Shown here one piece after another: positions 60,188 through 64,000 of a DNA stretch of 64,000 nucleotides. Origin of the DNA: Eubacterium sp. Its GTDB lineage: Bacteria > Bacillota > Clostridia > Lachnospirales > Lachnospiraceae. The notes beneath the pieces were generated by a model, which was not told the origin of the DNA, searched no databases, and saw only the letters and a program-made list of their open reading frames with translations. Numbering within the stretch: the stretch's first letter is position 1; every line of letters starts with the position of its first letter. The stretch covers positions 1-64,000 of the forward strand of contig JAAWDZ010000066.1 in assembly GCA_022794015.1 (NCBI GenBank), written 5' to 3'. Position numbers and translations under genes: made by a program.

Positions 60188-61786
60188 TTACATTTCAAAT
60201 CTATCTATTCTGCATTCATGCTTCTTATTTTTCTTTTCATAATTAATTCCAACAAGCAAAACATTTCCTTTATACTCTTTTAGAGCTGACACATATCCTT
60301 TACTTTTAATTTGGTTTATTGCTCCCTCAGCAGTTTTGTCCCATTTAAGTTCCAGAACCAACGCCGGGTTTAAAGATGTACGTTTAGGAAGGAATACCAT
60401 ATCAGCAAATCCATTTCCTGCTGGAAGTTCTCTTACAAGCGTATAATCTCTACAAGCACTATAATATGCCAACGCAATCACGCTGCTCAAAGAAATCTCA
60501 TTGTTATATATCAGACTGGAAGTACTTTGCATATGAACTTCTTGTATCATCTGCGCTACAGCTTTTTCATCCATGGCCAAAGTCGCTTTAAGCAAGGCAT
60601 CTGACGCACTAACAGCCTTTATTACTTCCTCCCATCCATCATTTCTAATTGCTCTCAAAAAAACGCTCCTTACCTCGTCATTCGGAATAAAAACTTTTTT
60701 CGTTTTACTATCATAAGCCATATATCCCATATGAATCAGCAGTGTAATTACATCATCTGCAGAGTTAAATGAAGTGATATCGTTTTGAAACGATTCCACG
60801 TCAATACTGCATCCCTGACCTCCTAACATGTCTACGATCAGTTGTCTTAATCCATCAAAATCCATCGCAATATACGCCATCAAAGGCGCATACGTTTCTG
60901 TTCCAGACCAATAATTTCCTATTTCCCCACTGTCTACCGCTTCAATAACAGAATTAGGGCTATAGATATGTCCTACCTCTGCAAAATAATATCCATCATA
61001 CCACCTTTGCATCTCCTTAAATGGTATATCATATTCTTTACAAATAGTCTTTACTTCTGCCTCCGTAAAACCGACATACTCTGCCATCTGTCTGGGACTG
61101 AGCATTGTATGCTCTCGGAAATTATTTAAAGCTGACTGTGTGCCATACTTCTTAATTGGCAAAATCCCTGTAATATAAGCAAGCTTTAAAAACGCCCCTG
61201 ACGGAGTTCCTTTAAACAAGCCTCTTAATAGATTAATATATTCCTTCTGAAGATTCTCATTATTTTTGTCCTCACGAAACAGGCAGTCCCACTCATCAAT
61301 AATAATGATAAACTGTTCTTTTGTCTTAACATTAATTTTAGCCAATACAGAAGGCAATGAAATATCTGTATCCAAGACGCATTCCGAATATTCATTTCTT
61401 AACTCGGATATCACCTGCTCCTGAATATAACTCACCACTTTAACAGAAGAATTTCTCTTCATTTCCTCAAGCGCATTTCCATACATCCACTGAATATCCA
61501 AAAAGATTACATTATACTTATTTAAGTGCACCTTAAAAAATTCATTCTGGCTTATTTTAAGTCCTGCAAACAGCTTTCCAGAACGACATCCTTTACTGTA
61601 ATACGCTGACAGCATAGTTACTGCCATTGTCTTTCCAAATCTCCTCGGTCTGCTGGAACAGATCAATGGCCTGTCCTTTCCAATACGGCTATTCGTATAT
61701 TTTATCAATTCTGTCTTATCCACATACAATTCAGAGTTGACAGAAACCGCAAACTGTTCATTTCCCGGATTTAAATATAAACCCAT
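60188..61786 (-). CDS. AAA-ATPase-like / PD-(D/E)XK nuclease-like protein
   Basis: The 532-residue protein has the layout of AAA-ATPase-like proteins fused to a PD-(D/E)XK domain (DUF1703 type). The N-terminal GNEQFAVSVNSELYVDKTELI and SSRPRRFGKTMAVTML form the nucleotide loop. IIIIDEWDCLF is Walker B-like, and middle helices include MSPRQMAEYVGFTEAEV. The C-terminal GFADMVFLPKR...PALVLELKWDK has the nuclease core D and ExK. Many copies occur in gut anaerobes; they are thought to be mobile or defence-related, but the function is unproven. GAGGAG precedes the ATG. Confidence 0.8.
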   Translation of the reverse strand: MGLYLNPGNEQFAVSVNSELYVDKTELIKYTNSRIGKDRPLICSSRPRRFGKTMAVTMLSAYYSKGCRSGKLFAGLKISQNEFFKVHLNKYNVIFLDIQWMYGNALEEMKRNSSVKVVSYIQEQVISELRNEYSECVLDTDISLPSVLAKINVKTKEQFIIIIDEWDCLFREDKNNENLQKEYINLLRGLFKGTPSGAFLKLAYITGILPIKKYGTQSALNNFREHTMLSPRQMAEYVGFTEAEVKTICKEYDIPFKEMQRWYDGYYFAEVGHIYSPNSVIEAVDSGEIGNYWSGTETYAPLMAYIAMDFDGLRQLIVDMLGGQGCSIDVESFQNDITSFNSADDVITLLIHMGYMAYDSKTKKVFIPNDEVRSVFLRAIRNDGWEEVIKAVSASDALLKATLAMDEKAVAQMIQEVHMQSTSSLIYNNEISLSSVIALAYYSACRDYTLVRELPAGNGFADMVFLPKRTSLNPALVLELKWDKTAEGAINQIKSKGYVSALKEYKGNVLLVGINYEKKNKKHECRIDRFEM

Positions 61787-61936
61787 GCCTACACGCTCCT
61801 CATTGTCAATTATTCTATTTAAACATTACATCCATTTCCGTACATCCTCGCATAATATTATGGAAATAACACAACTGAACTTTCAATTTCACTGTAGTTT
61901 ATTTATTATACAATGTCAATACCCGATCTGTAGATG

Positions 61937-61963
61937 AAAAAAGGGGAGAGCCTCACACTCTCC
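61937..61963 (-). terminator. terminator of the small-peptide gene
   Basis: On the minus strand GGAGAG (61958-61963) pairs with CTCTCC (61945-61950) and is followed by CCTTTTTTC. The stop codon of the small peptide lies inside the hairpin. The same arrangement recurs at 63911-63941. Confidence 0.75.
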
Positions 61964-62132
61964 GCCTTCTATCCATCACCTTGCAAAACACCACCGCTGC
62001 CAGCGTACTTACCGCCGTAGCCGCAATCCCCGGCCCCACAATCGCCGCCGGGTTCACGCTTCCATACTGGCTTCCGTAGGCTGGCGTCAAGATAGGACTA
62101 AAAATATTTCTTTTATTATACATTTTCTTCAT
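61953..62132 (-). CDS. small hydrophobic peptide, copy 1
   Basis: The protein is about 59 residues from ATG 62132 (or 56 from ATG 62123). After a polar N-terminal part (MYNKRNIFSPILTPAYGSQY), a Gly/Ala/Val helix follows: NPAAIVGPGIAATAVSTLAA, then VVFCKVMDRRRRV. Its start overlaps the end of the PIN gene, so it may be translationally coupled. Its C-terminal third is nearly repeated by copy 2 at 63926-64000. It resembles small membrane-active peptides; the function is unknown. Confidence 0.6.
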   Translation of the reverse strand: MKKMYNKRNIFSPILTPAYGSQYGSVNPAAIVGPGIAATAVSTLAAVVFCKVMDRRRRV

Positions 62133-62700
62133 TAAAACCAATTATTCTAAGCCATTCTTTACCCGTAAGAATAACAACATTTGGATCATTCGCATATGTA
62201 TCAAATATATTTTGATCCGGATGCTGAAAAACCCTTCCCCTGTCATTTGTAACAATCCTGTATTGACCTGCAGATACTTTTGCAATTGCTAATAATTCAC
62301 ACTCACCCAAATCTTTGTTTCTAAAACCGGGCTTCTTTATATCATCTCTAGAAATTTTTCCCTCTTGTATTAATTTTTGTAAATATTGGGGATTCCTCAT
62401 CCAGCCATAGAATCTTTCTCTAATCTTTTTTAACTCTTCTTTTGCCCCTTCAATATCGCTTAGGCGAATTATCCGAATTGCTTTAATCCCCCACGTTCCT
62501 AATACCAGATTGTTTACCAATGTAAATACTTCTTTGCTAGAAGCATCTTCATTTTCCCTGTAATAACCCGGATCAAGTTCATCTAAGATTGTTTGTGTAA
62601 TTGTAATATCGTTATTGTTCTTTTTGCATAAATCAGCCACACCATATATATCAGAACCAATAACATGAAGAAATATATTTGTATCTACAAGATAATACAT
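62116..62700 (-). CDS. PIN-domain protein (candidate ribonuclease toxin)
   Basis: The 194-residue PIN-fold protein begins MYYLVDTNIFLHVIG (metal-binding Asp6), followed by ITQTILDELD (Glu), NKDLGECELLAIAK (acidic pair) and RIVTNDRGRVF (last Asp). This is the usual set of acidic residues of VapC/PIN nucleases, on a longer chain. Its ATG overlaps the TAA of the ImmA/IrrE gene (TAATG). Likely the effector of a three-gene module; RNA cleavage is inferred from the family. Confidence 0.8.
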   Translation of the reverse strand: MYYLVDTNIFLHVIGSDIYGVADLCKKNNNDITITQTILDELDPGYYRENEDASSKEVFTLVNNLVLGTWGIKAIRIIRLSDIEGAKEELKKIRERFYGWMRNPQYLQKLIQEGKISRDDIKKPGFRNKDLGECELLAIAKVSAGQYRIVTNDRGRVFQHPDQNIFDTYANDPNVVILTGKEWLRIIGFNEENV

Positions 62701-63458
62701 TAATTAATTTGTATTCCGTTTCTATATTTTATGGCTTCGGCTGTGGCTTCACCGATTTTCCCCAATGCTACTAACCTATCAACCTTTTTTTCCAAATCAA
62801 TATAAGGCGTCCTCAACTGTTGGTATTCTGGCTTCTCTTCATTAGGCACATAAAAGTCCTTTTCAAAATATTCGGATATTTTACACCCAAGTGCTTTTTC
62901 TATTTCTCTCTTTATTATACTATGCTGTTTTATTTGCCTATTTTTGTATAGTATCTTTCTGAATATCATATCAAAACTGAGACAATACTTATGGCATAGC
63001 TTGTCAATATAAATTGCCAATGCTTTTCTTGAATCAGGCCTCAATAAATCTTTTTCAATTATGTCAGAAAAATCCTCATTAAAAAGCCTCTTCGGATAAA
63101 GTAATTCCGCCGCAAAATCATTAGCTTCCTGTTCTGTTTTTTCAGTAGAATATGAACATGTTTTATCATCATCTGAAATATTCTGCCCTTTATGCATAAA
63201 CCAATGTCCCAGTTCGTGTGCAAGTGTAAAATTTTGATGCCCTATTGGTCTTTGATAATTTATACATATAACGCATATCTCATTATCACCATAGCCAATA
63301 AAACCTGATAATTTATCTATATCCTCTTTAAATAGTAATAATTTATATTTTTCCGTATAGTTTTGTTTTTCAAGCAATACAAAAAAATTTCCAGGGAAAT
63401 CTTTTATCCCAAAGACATCCCTGGCCTTATTTATAGCTTCTATAACATTACATGTCAT
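62700..63458 (-). CDS. ImmA/IrrE-family metallopeptidase
   Basis: The 252-residue M78-type peptidase has HELGHWFMH (zinc site HExxH: H81, E82, H85) and the third ligand Glu in TEQEANDFAAELLYP (about E109). A helical C-terminal half follows. Such peptidases cleave or bind a partner repressor to relieve repression. Its start overlaps the stop of the XRE gene by four bases, and its stop overlaps the PIN start by one. Confidence 0.9.
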   Translation of the reverse strand: MTCNVIEAINKARDVFGIKDFPGNFFVLLEKQNYTEKYKLLLFKEDIDKLSGFIGYGDNEICVICINYQRPIGHQNFTLAHELGHWFMHKGQNISDDDKTCSYSTEKTEQEANDFAAELLYPKRLFNEDFSDIIEKDLLRPDSRKALAIYIDKLCHKYCLSFDMIFRKILYKNRQIKQHSIIKREIEKALGCKISEYFEKDFYVPNEEKPEYQQLRTPYIDLEKKVDRLVALGKIGEATAEAIKYRNGIQIN

Positions 63459-63811
63459 GAGTATACCTCTCCCATCTCTAATAAAATATCTTTTATAAAA
63501 GCAAAATCAGTCATAAAATCTTGAATCCTCGCTTTTACTTCCATTGATATCTTATTATCTAAACCTCTATTCATAGATGCCATCAACAAATCTTTTTCTT
63601 TCATATTCGCATCCGCAAAATATTCTGGTTTACAGTGTAAAATACTGCAAATTAAAGACATATCAAATTCATCAATTTCTTCCAGTGCAATTTTGTTCTG
63701 TATAATTGTATCAATAGTTTCTTTTTCCATAAAAGCCTTTTCTGCCACTTCAGCTGCAGTTAAGCCTAATATATTCATTCTATCCTGCATCTCTTTACCA
63801 ATATACAGCAT
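63455..63811 (-). CDS. XRE-family regulator (candidate antitoxin)
   Basis: The 118-residue protein has a helix-turn-helix at about 5-62 (MQDRMNILGLTAAEVAEKAF, then ETIDTIIQNKIALEEID...LICSILHCKPEYF) and a C-terminal helical region (about 75-115). It is the first gene of a coupled module with ImmA/IrrE and PIN genes, so it probably represses it and is the peptidase's target. GGGAGGTG precedes the ATG at 63811; the longer frame to 63925 is rejected. Confidence 0.85.
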   Translation of the reverse strand: MLYIGKEMQDRMNILGLTAAEVAEKAFMEKETIDTIIQNKIALEEIDEFDMSLICSILHCKPEYFADANMKEKDLLMASMNRGLDNKISMEVKARIQDFMTDFAFIKDILLEMGEVYS

Positions 63812-63910
63812 ACTAAGCACCTCCCTTTTCATTATCATTATAGCATATATCTTGTAAAATGATACCCATTTCCTTAAAAATTTTAATTCTGTTTGCACTA
63901 GAAATAACTC

Positions 63911-63941
63911 AAAAGCGGAGAGCACTCACACTTCCCGCTTT
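63911..63941 (-). terminator. terminator of small-peptide copy 2
   Basis: AAGCGG and CCGCTT flank a loop that contains the stop codon of copy 2, with a short T run on the minus strand (CGCTTTTG). The design matches the terminator of copy 1. Confidence 0.55.
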
Positions 63942-64000
63942 GTTCTATCCATTACTTTACAAAAAAGCACTGCCACAATCGTACTCACCGCGGTCGCAGC
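63926..64000 (-). CDS. small hydrophobic peptide, copy 2 (partial, runs off window)
   Basis: The minus-strand frame ending at 63926 encodes AATAVSTIVAVLFCKVMDRTKREV before its stop, split here as AATAVSTIVAVLFCKV and MDRTKREV. It matches the end of copy 1 (AATAVSTLAAVVFCKV, MDRRRRV). The 5' part lies beyond 64000. Its position directly upstream of the XRE gene suggests the peptide unit is repeated on either side of the module. Confidence 0.6.
   Translation of the reverse strand, partial: AATAVSTIVAVLFCKVMDRTKREV

Overview
The window looks like a chromosomal segment of a Gram-positive, obligately anaerobic, spore-forming Firmicute, most likely a gut-type member of the Lachnospiraceae (inferred from gene content and style, not from a database search). 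The evidence is an orphan spmB, a RACo-type ferredoxin/ASKHA protein, the [FeFe]-hydrogenase maturases hydE, hydG and hydF with a TM1266-type regulator, a TrpB2, low to moderate G+C, strong AGGAGG-type ribosome binding sites, and tRNA genes without encoded CCA.

Layout. 1-1900: the 5' end of a 16S rRNA gene and its promoter, tRNA-Ser(GCU), and the rpsF-ssb-rpsR operon, all on the minus strand. 1900-24400: housekeeping and metabolic genes. These include DUF951, a sirtuin, VanZ, initiator tRNA, an S1-domain protein, PAP2, cysK, spmB, an amino-acid ABC transporter, plsC, ddl-murF, hpf, an SDR, a YtrA-like GntR/ABC operon, a PadR/HAAS pair, a CFI-box protein and a RACo-like protein. 24400-30500: trpB2, then the classic rpmG-secE-nusG-rplK-rplA / L10 leader / rplJ-rplL cluster. 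30700-36900: an A+T-rich accessory island with a PadR regulator, two paralogous HAAS-like membrane proteins, secreted or anchored proteins of unknown function, and a decayed IS with 21-bp inverted repeats. 37000-41100: a small surface-filament locus (flagellin, FliD-like protein, glycosyltransferase) and lepB. 41200-43000: a decayed prophage remnant ending in an intact endolysin. 43095-44200: a probable NiCo riboswitch controlling a CDF metal exporter. 44290-59830: an almost unbroken minus-strand run holding glgB, a TPR-AAA protein, an AI-2E family permease, an aconitase, a two-component system, a coiled-coil protein, hydF, hydG, hydE and the TM1266 regulator. 59900-64000: an A+T-rich accessory end with repeat debris, an AAA/PD-(D/E)XK protein, and a tightly coupled XRE / ImmA-IrrE peptidase / PIN-nuclease module. 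A small hydrophobic peptide gene follows this module, and a second copy lies upstream of it at the window edge.

How the genes work together. The ribosomal operons carry their own control: an L10 leader with attenuator before rplJL, and several near-consensus sigma-A promoters. The three hydrogenase maturases and their regulator form one overlapping operon, but no hydrogenase subunit is present, so they serve a hydrogenase encoded elsewhere. Flagellin, cap-like protein and glycosyltransferase may build and decorate a surface filament. The right-end XRE/ImmA/PIN/small-peptide module is the best candidate for an undescribed conflict system. The structured leader before plsC (10609-10702) is the best candidate for an undescribed RNA element.
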